Origin: Anisodus tanguticus
Taxonomy: Eukaryota > Streptophyta > Magnoliopsida > Solanales > Solanaceae
NCBI GenBank assembly: GCA_034509755.1
Contig: CM067547.1
Span: 49,440,859 to 49,504,858 of the forward strand
Length of the DNA stretch: 64,000 bases
Reading direction: 5' to 3'
Shown here: positions 11,041 to 22,375 of the stretch, piece after piece
How the letters are laid out: each line of letters opens with the position of its first letter
Position numbering within the stretch: the stretch's first letter is position 1
Notes under the pieces: generated by a model
What the model was told of the DNA's origin: nothing
Databases searched by the model: none
Seen by the model: only the letters and a program-made list of their open reading frames with translations
Position numbers and translations under genes: made by a program

Positions 11041-11559
11041 AAAAACTGACTTAATAATTTGCCATGTTATATTCTTGAGTTCTTCCATGGGCGTGATCTT
11101 CAATAGGACATCATCCGTTCCTTGTTACCAAACCAAAATTTTTGGTGGTGCTTTTTCCACAATGATAGTCATTTCTGTTATACTTAGGAAGGGTGATGAA
11201 AAAGCTTGTGTATTATATTCATGGTTTGGTTACATGTTATGACATCCTTATAAATGCCATGAGCAATTAAAGCCAGTGGATGTTTATTTGAGCATATGTC
11301 GTCCTGTCTTCCCAAGCAATCTTGTCAGTTTCTGGATGTGGTTTCACGGTTAAATTTAGACAATCTAGAGTTGTTTGAGGTTTAAGGTTCATGCAACTTC
11401 TGCTATCAATATATGCTTGCAAAACTTTTCATCACTTTTGACAAAGAGTATGAAAATAGAAGTTCAAAGCCAATCACAATTTCCTTTTTTGGAGCGGTTA
11501 AAAGACCTTTGACATGACAAAAAAATGTTGGTTGTTATCCTCGTCCGAATTGTATTCTG

Positions 11560-11960
11560 AGTTCTCACCGTAAGGTGATTTAACTAGTCCCATCGATAAT
11601 CACAGAGTACCGTTTATTAGACATTGTCCTCCAAATCATATCAATGATTCCTTAACTAAATCCCATTCTCCACCAATGTTAGGCTTCTTGATACCCTGAA
11701 CCTCTTGTGCCAGCATGATGTTTTCAGTTATGTTCCTACCTTTAACAAAACCGGACTGGTTGATGGAGATCAAATCTGGAAGGGTAGGTGCTAGTCTTAG
11801 TCTCTTAGACATAAAAGTTTTGAGAGAAGTTTATTGATGGTGAATTTAAGTTTATAGGTGTGAACTCAGACATGGTGTTGGGAAAATCCACTTTTGGTAT
11901 AAAAACTAGGCATGTGGAAGAAGATTGAACGTACCGTTGCCTCTTTCTTTTTTCTGTTGC
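11560..11960 (-). pseudogene. L1-type LINE reverse transcriptase fragment
   Basis: Minus-strand reading gives FIPKVDFPNTMSEFTPINL, then after a shift LAPTLPDLISINQSGFVKG and RNITENIMLAQEVQGIKKPN, then WRTMSNKRYSVIIDGTS. These are the consecutive IPK..RPISL, NQSGFVKGR and YSVxING blocks of plant L1 reverse transcriptases. The block carrying the first catalytic Asp (KLDMAKAYDRV) is deleted, and there are several frame changes. It is a decayed fragment with no visible ends. Confidence 0.75.
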
Positions 11961-13520
11961 TAATATGTAGACCATTTTGACTTCAGAAGATGGCTATTGA
12001 AAAGAGAATCCTTGTGTTTACAATTAAAACGTTTCTTGGTTTCCCTTTTTGTCATTTTAGCAACCCTCCTTCAACTAACCATCTGCTATTTCTTTTTGTG
12101 ATAACGTGGTGCCTATGCAGCATGCATGTACCTTGGCTAGTCCATGTGTTTTGTCTTATACGTTGATTTGATCTGTTCCTCTGGTTGGCTTGAAAAGCAG
12201 GCTTCCCAACTTGAGAACTGATCCTTTTGAGTAATGATTGTTTTGATTTTCTCAACTTTCATAACCTTGTTGTATATTCTCTGGCCAGAAAGAATATTGG
12301 AAGGTTCAAGAATATAGTATAAGATGCAGAAAAGAAAAAGAGGGATATGGTGAGAAATATGACTAGGCAAATAATATCTTTTGCTCACAACTTCGTGGTT
12401 CTGAGGGAGTGTGTTCTTGGACTTGGGAGCTTGTCATTGGCTATATAGAATCTTGTATCCTATCCTCTTAAAGGGGTGTACGAACCAGCGGAGTGCTTAT
12501 GGATGTGGGAGCTGCAAGCTTCCTGGGTCTTGCTCTCGCCTTTTTTCCTCCACCTTTCTCTTGTAATTATCCTACAGTGGAAGTAAACATTTGGATAACA
12601 AAACCTTCTTCAAAAAGGTTTAGAGGGTAAGTTACATAAGCAATATATTTATCTCTCTCTCCAACAACACGCTCGATGCGGTAGCATCACCCTTTGTACG
12701 ATCAAGGTTGTTAAGTCCATCCGTCCATGTAGGTGTCCATGTACTAGTAGAAGATTCGGCAGTTACTGCACTCTTACCTCTTTAGGTGGAATTCCAGGTT
12801 AAGGAGTTACTTGGGATGTTGTCATATAGCAGTATCTTGGTTTTGTACTCAGGAGAAGGGAAGGGCTTGTTTGCGACTAGCAGTAGCTGGTAACGGGAGA
12901 GGCCTAAGGCTAGTCTATTTCCTCTCGTACCATGCTTGTTGAAAGTTCTTTACCTTTTCCCTCTCCCTGTAGGAGATCTTCCAAGGAAGACTCCCGATCC
13001 CTTTGATGTCCACAAAAGAATTTCTCAATTTTCATTCAGATTTAGAAGGCTTGTTCAAAAGAAAAAAAGACGTGGGTGGCATTATGACTGAGGTGTCAGT
13101 TAGAAAGGTTCAACCAATGTTCGCTCAATCAAGCGGCATTCTTTTTCTTGGTACTCATGAGTATAATAAGTCATAATTCGGTAAGAACACTAAAAGGGGT
13201 AAAGTGCTCCCAATCTAAAGAGTCTTAATTTTCAAAACTAGAACTCAGAACTTAGGTAAGGATGGAGTGCTCCCAATGTTCCATCACATGTCTTGGTGGT
13301 CTTATCCTCTATGGTTATTAGGCTCTCCTACAAGTCTTCCTTACATGCAAAAGAATTTTTTTAAACTGAAGGTTAGTGGTTTATCGTTCTTGCTGAAACA
13401 AATTTATGGGTCGGCTTTAGGAGGTAAAAGGAGAAGATATTGGATGTTAATTGGCTATGCCAATTTTTGCATCAACCAATATATTTACCATTTGCTTAAT
13501 TTTCTGATGTGGCTAATTGC

Positions 13521-13940
13521 ATAATAGATCAACTGGAAAATATTAAAATCAACCAACTATATTACCGTAATATTAAGTTTTATCCACCATCGTAAAAAAA
13601 TAATAAAATTGACCACCTGTAACACAATGCTCAATAATGCACGAAATAAATATTCTACTGTCATGGGATTTTAATTTCGTCAATCCTAATAAATGTTTCA
13701 ATGCACATATAAATATCTACAACTGTATATATTTTCAAATACTAATCTCATAATAGATCAAGTGGAAATAATAAAATCAACCACCTTATAGAGTTTATCC
13801 ACCATCGTACGTAAAAATAATAAAATTGACCGCCTGTCATACAATGCTCAATACTGCACGAAATTAATATTTCATGGGATCTTATCCTAATAAATGTTCC
13901 AATGCACATAAATATCTACAACTGTGTATATTTTTAAAAG
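13521..13940. repeat. Two-copy direct tandem repeat (units of about 200-220 bp)
   Basis: Copy 1 (13521-13740) and copy 2 (13749-13940) share CATAATAGATCAA.TGGAAA, TTTATCCACCATCGTA, AATAATAAAATTGACC, CAATGCTCAATA.TGCACGAAA, TCCTAATAAATGTT and ATATCTACAACTGT. Copy 2 has small deletions. Sequence is noncoding. Confidence 0.8.
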
Positions 13941-14089
13941 TATTTAAACATTCTGTCATATTGAAACTTTACGTATCATATAGTATTACAACTTTTAATA
14001 GCTCTGAACTGCGACCGAGCATTGAAAAAGATTTTCATAAATAATTTTCCCTTCATTTCAATTATGTAAACCTATTTCTTTTTTAGTTC

Positions 14090-14255
14090 TATTAACGTAT
14101 ATTATTAAATATACTCCATATATTTTGTAATATTTAGTGTTGTATAATTATGGTAGAAATAGGATCACTATTGGATTAAGATTCCACAATGTACACACTA
14201 TATATATTTGTATTAATGAGAAAGACTCTCCAAGGGAGATTAATACAATTTTACA
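14090..14255 (+). repeat. 5' LTR (+) of the composite copia element
   Basis: Near-identical to the 3' LTR at 18859-19026 (about nine differences). It ends AATTTTACA and is followed directly by TGGTATCAAAGA, a primer-binding site complementary to initiator tRNA-Met. It follows the TSD AGTTC. The expected leading TG is missing. Confidence 0.85.
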
Positions 14256-14622
14256 TGGTATCAAAGACAGACTCATTCCAAGTCTATGTTCACCGATGTT
14301 GGGTCTCTAAATTATGTCATCCACGCTCCAGTTAACGAAGTCTGGGCGTGCGGGGGAGTGTTAAGAGTCTCACATCGAAAATGAAATGAGAATTTGGACT
14401 ACACAATGTAAATAATGAATCTTGGGCCTAACTCGACCCCAAAAGCTAGCTTGTAGGATGAGGATTGTCCAAGTCCATATAAGGAGTCCATGTTCCCATT
14501 CCATATCCGATGTGAGACTCTTAACACTTCCTGCACGCCCAAAACTTGTTAATTGGAGTGTGGATAATATAATTTGGGGGCCCAACATCGGTGAACAAAG
14601 AATTGGAATGGGTCTGGTGTCG
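14256..14622. mobile_element. Inverted duplication of a TRIM-type internal domain and LTR
   Basis: 14256-14358 reads PBS (TGGTATCAAAG), GTTCACCGATGTTGGG, CATCCACGCTCCAG and polypurine GCGGGGGAG. It then runs into TGTTAAGAGTCTCACATCG at 14359, the LTR start of a well-known plant TRIM/copia group. After 47 bp the LTR breaks off and the same LTR runs in reverse (14526 down to 14406: ..TATATGGACTTGGACAATCC..GAGTTAGGCCCAAG..). A reverse internal domain follows at 14527-14622. It has no coding capacity. Confidence 0.75.
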
Positions 14623-15432
14623 GGGTAAATTGTCTGGGCCGTGATTTTTGGGTGTGTCGTCGAGTTTGGTGTGGTTCGACGGTGGCTGCTGGGTGGTGGG
14701 GGTTGCGTTTGTCACCGTACTTTCAACCGCTAAGGGATTTTTATTGTGTTCATCTTGTTTGGCACGTCGGGTTTCCTCTAAAAGTAATTGTGAACGTGCC
14801 TTGTTGAAACTCGGTAGTGAGTCGGACTGTTGAATCATGGTCGCGAGAGTATCATATTCACCTTTCGGTAAGCCCGCAATAAGCTGGAGGACCATATTAG
14901 TGTCAGAAACTGGCGTCCCTATGTTAGATAATTGGTCTGCAACGAGTTTCAATTGCTTATAGTATTCGAACATGTTGGAAAAATTCTCGAGACGTGTATT
15001 GTTGAACTGTTCCTCCAAATACACGGCTCGAGTATTCTTGTTGTCCTGAAAAATTTCTGTCAATCGAACCCATAACTCACGAGCCGAGGCATCTGTTTTC
15101 ATGATTGTATGCAGCAAGTCTTTATATATGGTGCCATAAATCCACTGTTTGACAATAGCGTCAAGACGACGTCATATAGAGTCTGCAACGTCTAGAGGAC
15201 GAGGGATGGAGTCGTCGATATGGTCAAGTACGTTGTACGTACACGCGTGAATATTGAAAAGTTCAACCCACGAAGAGTATTGACCGTCTTCCTGATCAAG
15301 AATTACTGGGATGAAATTCTTGATAAATGAGACGGTGAAAGCCAGATGGAAAGAGGATGTGGATGAGGGAAGGGGGGTTATCAACGACGTTTGTGGAGGA
15401 TGCGGAAGCACTAGGAGATGTGGGGGAGACAT
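14623..15432 (-). pseudogene. Ty1/copia gag, broken
   Basis: Reads from the minus strand after the PBS at 15576-15589. The start near 15432 (MSPPHLLVLPHPP) has a proline-rich leader and a copia gag N-terminus (FHLAFTVSFIKNFIPVILDQ). A stop near 15172 interrupts it. The next segment (HTIMKTDASARELWVRLTEI, IFQDNKNTRAVYLEEQF, QLIAGLPKGEYDTL) is the copia gag polypeptide domain. The zinc knuckle is not reached, because the frame runs into the TRIM insertion at about 14622. Confidence 0.8.
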
Positions 15433-15589
15433 GGTGGCTCAACGAAAGCACAGAAAACCATGAAAGGAAAAGGAAAAAAAATTCCGGCCGATGAGACATA
15501 AAAAAAATCAGCCGAGGGGGGGGGGGGGGATTTCAGCGACGGTAGGTAGGGAATTTTTTTTAGGGTTTAGCTTTTGGCTCTTGATACCA

Positions 15590-15756
15590 TGTAAGATTGT
15601 ATTAATCTCCCGTGGGAGTCTTTCTCATTAATACAAATATATATAGTGTGTACAATGTGAAACTCTAATACAATAAGGATCATATATCTACCATAGTTAT
15701 ACAACACTAAATATTACAAATATATGGAGTATATTATATTAATATACGTTAATACA
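15590..15756 (-). repeat. Internal LTR (-) shared by RT-RNase H and gag halves
   Basis: A 167-bp LTR (TG..CA on the minus strand) of the same family as the outer LTRs but clearly more diverged from them than they are from each other. On its right side (upstream on the minus strand) is a polypurine tract and RNase H. On its left side is a PBS (TGGTATCAAGAGCC, 15576-15589) and gag. It thus acts as 3' LTR to one part and 5' LTR to the other. Confidence 0.85.
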
Positions 15757-15769
15757 CCCCCTCAGTCGG

Positions 15770-17460
15770 AGCGGGAGGAGGCCGAACGCTAAGACTGGAT
15801 CTAAAGTCGAGGAATAGCTATCTAGGAAGACCTTTCATGAATATATCCACATACTGATACGGAGAAGGCACATGCAACACCTTAACATGACCGAGAACAA
15901 CCTTCTCACGAACAAAGTGTATATCCATCTCTATGTGCTTGGTTCGCTGATACTGAACCGGATTATGAGATAAATATATGACGGATATGTTATCACAGTA
16001 AACCAAAGACGTCTTACGCAAGGGACACTGAAGCTCTAAAGAAGGTTTCTGAGCCAGCAGATCTCAGTAACAACATTTGCAACGCCTCTATACTCTGCTT
16101 CTGCACTCGAACAGGATAATGTGGCTTGTCTCTTGGCAGACCAAGAAATGAGATTATCCCCTATGAACACACAGTAGCCAGAGGTGGAGCGTCGCGTTTC
16201 CGGACAACCTGCTCAATCAGCATCCGTATATGATAATAATTTGGTCGGTGCTGAGGGGGTATAGATGCAATCCATAATCAAGTGTGCCCTTAACATATCA
16301 AATGATACGCTTAAGGGCAGTATAATGAGGCTCCATGGGGGCATGCATGAATAGGCATACCTGCTGAACGGCATAAGCAATATCAGGCCTGGTGAAAGTA
16401 AGATATTGTAGTGCACCTGCAAGACTCCGTTAAAGTGTAGGATCAGACACTGGATCACCATTAACGGCACTAAGCTTTGATTTTGAGTCAACCGGAGTGG
16501 ACATTATCTTACAGTTCGCCATTTTAGCCCTGTACACTATCTCCTCTGCATACTTGCGCTGACACAAAAATATTGTATCTGCAGATCTAGTCACTGATAT
16601 TCCCAAAAAGTAACTCAACTTCCCCAAGTCAGTTATAGCAAATTCAGTTTTGAACAAAGCAATGATCTCATTTTCAACAAATCAGATGAGGCAGTAAGCA
16701 CAATGTCATCCACATATAACAATAAATAAGCAATGTTACTACATCGATGAAAAATAAATAGAGAATTATCACATTTGCTGCATACGAACCCAATCTGCAT
16801 AATGTACTGTGCAAAGCGATCATACCGCTCGAGAACATGTTTCAAACCATAAAGTGACATACGAAGACAACATACATACTGAGGGGCTGCTGGATGGACA
16901 AAACTAGGCGGCTGGTGCATGTAAATAATTTCTTTCAAATCCCCGTGTAGAAACACATTTTGCACATCAAACTGATGAATCGACTAATGATTACCCATAG
17001 CAATACTCATAATTGTGCGAATAGTAGCCGGTTTAATAGCCGGACTGAATGTCTAACCACAATCAATACCCTCGTGCTGATTATTGTCATTAGTCACAAG
17101 TCTCGCCTTATACCTCTCTGGCTCACCAATGTCTCAGTATTTGTGATGAAAAAGCCACATGCATCGGATCACAATCACCCCTCCGGTCTATGAACCAAAT
17201 GCCAAGCGTGGTGTTTTGTTAAAGCATTAAATTCCTCACGCATGACCGCATTCCAATTAGGGTCTTGTTTGGATAATTTTGAATTTTTAGGAATTAGGGA
17301 TATGGTTTCTGTAGATAGGTTAAAGTGGACTTTGTGTTTAAAAATCTCGTGTTGGACACGGGTTACCATATGGTGCGTGGGGCAGGGATAGGGTAGGTGT
17401 TCTATTTTGGTGTTAGTTTCGGGTGACAGGTGGCGGTGGTGGTATCGGGTTGGTTTTTTG
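15770..17460 (-). pseudogene. Ty1/copia reverse transcriptase-RNase H, broken (minus-strand half)
   Basis: From about 17460 leftwards: a proline-rich linker, the RT N-terminus (NWNAVMREEFNALTKHHAWH, near 17270-17190), NVFLHGDLKEIIYMHQPPSF, SLYGLKHVLERYDRFAQYIM, YVDD (16705-16716), LGKLSYFLGISVTRS, then RNase H (IYLSHNPVQYQRTKHIEMDI) ending at the PPT beside 15756. There are multiple stops and shifts, including TAG at 16984-16986 in place of the conserved Trp before IHQLDV. The integrase is absent. Confidence 0.85.
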
Positions 17461-17462
17461 GG

Positions 17463-18850
17463 TCGTCACAAATTTAGAAATAATGATGACCTAGAGAGAT
17501 ACAAGGGAGACTTATGGTTAATGATACAAATCAACAGGAGGGCATTAATTGTGGTGAGATGTTCAGTCCGGTTGTTAAACTGGTTACCATTCGCACAGTT
17601 CTGAGTATTGGCATGGGTAAACATTGACTGATTCATCAGCTTGATGTGAAAAATGTGTTTCTTCATGGGGATTTGAAAGAAACTGTTTACATGCACCGGC
17701 CGCCTAATTTTGTCTATCCAGCTGCCCCTTAGTATGTATGTGGTCTTCGTAAGTCACTTTATGGTTTGAAACATGCCCCTAGAGCATGGTATGATCGTTT
17801 TGCACATTACATTATACAAATTGGATTTGTTTGCAGCAAGTGTGATAATACTCTATTTATTTTTCATAGAGGTAGTAGCGTTGCCTATTTGTTGTTATAT
17901 GTGGATGACATTGTGCTTACTGCCTCCTCTGATTTGTTGAAAAATGAGATCATTGCACTGCTTAAAATTGATTTTTTTATGACAGACTTGGGGAAATTGA
18001 GTTATTTTTGGGGGATATCAGTGACTAGATTTGCAGACTCTATGTTTTTGTGTCAGCGCAAGTATGCAAAGGAGATAGTATACATGGATACAATGGCGAA
18101 CTGCAAGATAATGTCCACTCCAGTTGACTCTAAATCAAAGCTTAGTGCAGTTGATGTTAATACAATGGCGGATCCCACCCTTTACAGGAGTCTTGTATGT
18201 GCGCTACAATATCTTACTTTCACCAATCCTGATATTGCTTATGTTGTTCAGCAGGTGTGTTTATTCATGCATGCCCCTAGGGAGCCTCATTTTACTGCCC
18301 TTAAGTGTATCATTCGATATGTTAAGGGCACACTTGATTATGGATTGCATCTATACCCCCTCAACACCGACCAGTTTGTTATCATATACGGATGCTGAAT
18401 TGACAGGTTGTCCGGACATGCGATGCCCCACCTCCGGCTACTATGTGTTCTTAGGGGATAATCTCATTTCTTGGTTTGCCAAGATTCAAGCCACATTATC
18501 CCATTCGAGTGCAGAAGTAGAGTATAGAGGCGTTGCAAATGTTGTTGCCGAGATCTGCTGGCTTCGAAACCTTCTTTTGGAGCTTCAGTGCCCCTTGCGT
18601 AAGACGTCTTTGGTATACTGTGATAACATATCCGCCGTATATTTATCTCATAATACGGTTCATCATCAGCGAACCAAGCACATTGAGATAGATATACACT
18701 TTGTTCGTGAGAAGGTTGTTATCGGTCATGTTAAGGTGTTGCATGTGCCTTCTTCGTATCAGTATGCAAATATATTTACGAAAGGACTTCCTAGACAGCT
18801 ATTCTTCGACTTCATATTCAGTCTCAGCGTCCAGCCTCCTCCTGCTCCGA
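17463..18850 (+). pseudogene. Ty1/copia reverse transcriptase-RNase H, broken (plus-strand half)
   Basis: Begins abruptly in the RT (LERYKG.., about 17490) without protease, integrase or the RT N-terminus. It has TGA at 17625-17627 at the conserved Trp. A 210-codon open stretch (17766-18398) holds AWYDRFAHYIIQIGFVCSKC, an intact YVDD at 17898-17909 and LGKLSYFWGISVTR. After a frame change RNase H continues (SHSSAEVEYRGVANVVAEIC, YLSHNTVHHQRTKHIEIDIH, ANIFTKGLP) to the polypurine tract CTGAGGGG before the LTR at 18859. Confidence 0.88.
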
Positions 18851-18858
18851 CTGAGGGG

Positions 18859-19026
18859 TGTATTAGTGTATATTATTAAATATACTCCATATATTTTATA
18901 ATATTTAGTGTTGTATAATTATGGTAGAAATAAGATCCCTATTGGATTAAGATTCCACATTGTACACACTATATATATTTGTATTAATGAGAAAGACTCC
19001 CCAAGGGAGTTTAATACAATTCTACA
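18859..19026 (+). repeat. 3' LTR (+) of the composite copia element
   Basis: Starts TGTATTAGTG directly after the polypurine tract GAGGGG and ends AATTCTACA, followed by the TSD AGTTC at 19027-19031. It contains an AT-rich TATATATATTT promoter-like core. Confidence 0.88.
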
Positions 19027-19031
19027 AGTTC

Positions 19032-19738
19032 TTGTAGAAAAATGATTTTTTTTAAAAGTTAATATAAAACATTGTATGTTCAATGAGAAGCGATTATAAC
19101 CACTTAAATCTTATGACATATTTAAAAATAATTTTAAAAATCTCTTTTTTTAATTTTTTAAATCCGGTCAAATAAGTTGAGATACATTTAAACAGAGGAA
19201 ATAATGTCGATATAAATGTTTGACTCCAAGCCCACTAATTTAGGTATGTGATTACTTTTACACATAAATTGGGCGAAAATAGTTGAACATTAGTAAATGG
19301 TTCATAACTGCAAATATGATTTAAAAATATTGTATTAATATAATATTAAAAGTCAGGAGTATTGGAAATATGAATGGGGTTGATGATACTAGGCATCATT
19401 CAGGCTACTTTGTAGTGAATGGTTTGTTTTCGGTAGAGGTGGATGTAATTTTGATGATGGGTTTATCTTAATTCATAGTATTCCATACGAAATATAGATA
19501 TACATGTAAAAGTTATTAAAATCATAATAAAATTAGATTTGAATTCATAATTATAATTGTATAATAAACTCAAGTTCAATATTATAATTTAAAGATGGAA
19601 CCCATTAAATTTCAATTTGGATTCGCCTAGACAGTGCAATGTAACACAGCTAAACATCATTGTATCATATAACCAACATTCCATAATTAATGAACAAGAG
19701 AAGCTAAGAAATTTAATATTGTTGGTAGATAGTTGGTT
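19032..19738. other. AT-rich intergenic spacer
   Basis: AT-rich noncoding DNA between two copia insertions. No gene, RNA or clear repeat ends seen. Confidence 0.5.
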
Positions 19739-19740
19739 AT

Positions 19741-19897
19741 TAGAATTGTATTAATCTCTCTGAGGAATCTTTCTTATTAATACAAATATATATAGGTTGT
19801 ATAATGTGGAATCCTCATACAATAGTGATTCTATATTTACCATAATTATACAAGACTAAATATGGCTAAATATATTAAAAATACACGTGCTAATACA
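19741..19897 (-). repeat. 3' LTR of the gag-less copia element
   Basis: About 157 bp. It matches the LTR at 23967-24126 (shared CATAATTATACAAGACTAAA, TATTAATACAAATATATATA). It begins on the minus strand with TGTATTAGCACGTG next to the RNase H end and PPT. Confidence 0.82.
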
Positions 19898-20498
19898 CCT
19901 CCTCAGTCGGAGCGGGAGGAGCCCGGACGTTAAGACTGGATCTGAAGTTGAGGAAGAGCTCTGTAGGAAGACCTTTCGTGAATATATCCGCATACTGATA
20001 TGAAAAAGGCACATGCAATACCTTGACATGACCGAGAACAACCTTCTCACGAACAAAGTGGATGTCCAGCTCAATGTGCTTTGTTCGCTGATGCTGAACT
20101 AGATTATGAGATAGATATATGGCGGATATGTTATCGCAATAAACCAAAGACGCCTTACGTAATGGACACTGAAGCTTCAAAAGAAGGTTTCAGAGCCAGC
20201 AGATCTCAGCAACAACATTAGCAACACCTCTGTATTCTGCTTCTGCATTCGAACGGGATAATGTGGCTTGTCTCTTGGTAGACCAAGAGATGAGGTTATC
20301 CCCTAAGAACACACAATAGCCTGAGGTGGATCGTCGTGTGTCCGGACAGCCTGCCCAATCAGCATTCGTATATGACAACAATCTGGCCGATGCTGAGGGG
20401 TATAGATGCAATCCATAATCAAGGGTGCCCTTAACGTATCTAATAATACGTTTGATGGCAGTAAAAAATAGCTCACTGGGGCATGCATGAATAAGCAT
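19890..20498 (-). pseudogene. copia RNase H domain
   Basis: Two minus-strand open pieces (20498-20190 and 20180-19890) hold RIIRYVKGTLDYGLHLYP, YTNADWAGCPDTRRSTSGYC, SRSNAEAEYRGVANVVAEIC, then VYCDNISAIYLSHN, HIELDIHFVREKV and YADIFTKGLP. This is the copia RNase H with its DADWAG and C-terminal motifs. The first Asp motif reads TNADW. A single shift at about 20185 separates the pieces. Confidence 0.85.
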
Positions 20499-20542
20499 AC
20501 ATGCTGAACAACATAAGCAATATCAGGCCTGGCGAAAGTAAG

Positions 20543-21356
20543 TTACTGAAGTGCACCTGCTAGACTCCTATAAAAAGTGGGATCGGCCACTGGATCACCA
20601 TCAACTGCACTAAGCTTCAATTTAGAGTCAACCGGAGTAGACATGATTTTGCAATTAGCCATCTTAGCCATGTACACAATCTCTTCTGCATACTTATGCT
20701 GGCAAAGAAACATAGTGTCTACAGACCTAGTCACTGATATCCCCAAAAAATAACTCAACTTCCCCAAGTCAGTCATAGCAAATTCAGTTTTGAGCAATGA
20801 AATGATCTCATTTTTCAAGACATCAGAAGAGGCAGTAAGAACAATATCTTTCACATATAATAATAAATAAGCAATGTTGCTACCTCTATGAAAAATAAAT
20901 AAAGAATTATCACACTTGCTGCATGAGAACACAATTCGCATAATGTATTGTGCAAAGCGATCATACCACGCTCTAAGGGTCTGTTTCAAACCATAAAGAC
21001 TTACGGAGACGACATACATACTGAGGGGCTGCTGGATGGATAAAACCAGGCGGTTGGTACATGTAAACAATTTCTTTCAAATCCCCATATAGAAACGCAT
21101 TTTTCAAATCAAGCTGATGAATAGGCTAATGTTTACCCATAACAATACTCAGAACTGTGCGGATGGTGGCCGGTTTAACAACTGGACTAAAAGTATCACC
21201 ACAATCTATACCCTCCTGCTGGTTTGTGCCATTAACCACAAGTCTTGCTTTATACCTCTCTAATGCACCAATGTCTCTGTACTTATGACGAAAAAGCCAC
21301 ATGCATCGGATCACATTCACCCCCTCCGGCCGAGGAATCAAATCCCATGGCCGCAT
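20543..21356 (-). pseudogene. copia reverse transcriptase with altered active site
   Basis: N-terminal piece 21356-21126 (PRPEGVNVIRCMWLFRHKYR, YKARLVVNGTNQQEGIDCGD, FSPVVKPATIRTVLS) stops at TAG 21126-21128, where the family has Trp. The second piece 21070-20543 holds AWYDRFAQYIMRIVFSCSKC and LGKLSYFLGISVTRS. The catalytic YVDD box reads YVKD (20846-20857), an Asp-to-Lys change that should abolish polymerase activity. Confidence 0.87.
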
Positions 21357-21429
21357 TCCAATTTGGGTCTAATTTGGCTATTTTTTAGATTTTAGGAATT
21401 GGGGATATGGTTTCTATGGACAGGTTAAA

Positions 21430-22039
21430 TTATACTTTGGGTTTGAAAATCTCATGTTGGGCACGAGTTTCCATATGGTGTGACGGGACCGAGGTAGTCT
21501 GGGTCTGTGTGTGACTTGTATGGTCGGGTTCACTGGTTGGGTTAATATTGGTGATTTGTTGTGGGGGTTTGAAATGGGTTTTGGTTTTGTTCGTCGGGTG
21601 TCTGGCTGGGGACGACGGGGTCAAGGTTAGGCAGTGGGTCTAGTGGTGACATCGATCTGGGTGGGTTAATACTGGTTGGGTATGGTGATGGTGGTGGATG
21701 GGCACTCGATGAGATGTTTGTGGTTGTGTGTGTGGTGGTGCGATTTTGGTTCCTGGTAATTGGTGGGTCGTCGGGAATGGGTTGGGAGTGCAGATCTACT
21801 ATTCTGTATGGCGGCAACACTGTGGGATGGACTGAGACTGGTGGTGGAATCGGGGTGATGGGCCGATTGTCGGAAGGAGTGGCAGTCGTCGATGGTGGCA
21901 GATGGTTTCGGTTGGTGGTAGGGGTGGTTATCGGTAGGTATATAAAGAAGTTGTGTCGATTGCCGGTAGTGGTGGCAATCGGCGATGTTTGTGACTGAGA
22001 CATAGGCCGTGACTGAGGTACATCGGTGGAGTGATGCAA
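21430..22039 (-). pseudogene. copia integrase-RT linker, Pro/Thr-rich
   Basis: Low-complexity minus-strand coding (MHHSTDVPQSRPMSQSQTS.., repeated PTTN, PPP, TTT) between integrase and RT, as is usual in copia polyproteins. It ends with the RT leader HHMETRAQHEIFKPKV in a second frame. The stretch 22040-22375 beside it has no readable protein. Confidence 0.65.
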
Positions 22040-22375
22040 GGGAACTACTTATTTGATGTGTGTCGCAATGGCCTTATTTGTGGTATTTCTATCTATTATT
22101 TTGGAGATCTATAATTCCTCTGTTTTATTGGATGGAATTTTAATGAATTAGATAATGGTCGCCGGTGATGGCAGAGTCGATGGGATACCTTGGGTGGGGG
22201 CAACTGGGTTGCTGCAGGTGGCAGACCCGAGGGGACGATGAGGGGAGATCGAGGCTGGACCGCGGGTGGTGGCATTGGGTGCGGCAGCTACCGCCGAAAT
22301 AGTGGCAGCATGACGGAATGCTTGTTGGACAAGCGGTGATGGGTCCGAATCTTCGAGGAATTTGTAATCAGTGAC

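Larger units (their letters stand above)
9961..14084. other. Intergenic region with decayed repeats, no intact gene
   Basis: Besides the separately listed SINE, L1 fragment and two tandem repeats, I see no gene here. Open frames such as 13267-13524 have no family signature. The stretch 12050-13250 has a more balanced base composition than its surroundings but no readable protein. Confidence 0.4.
14090..19026 (+). mobile_element. Composite, internally inverted Ty1/copia element with 5-bp TSD
   Basis: Outer plus-strand LTRs (14090-14255 and 18859-19026) are about 95 percent alike and are flanked by AGTTC at 14085-14089 and 19027-19031, so the outer unit behaves as one insertion of 4.9 kb. The interior is not a normal gag-pol. 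From left to right it has a TRIM-like internal domain (+), an inverted TRIM LTR and internal domain (-), copia gag (-), copia PBS and LTR (-, 15590-15756), RNase H and RT (-) to about 17460, then RT and RNase H (+) from about 17463 to the right LTR. The two RT halves meet head to head. The 5' LTR lacks its initial TG. Confidence 0.85.

Noticed and set aside
13267..13524. 85-codon open frame
   Set aside because: No family signature and it sits among decayed repeats.
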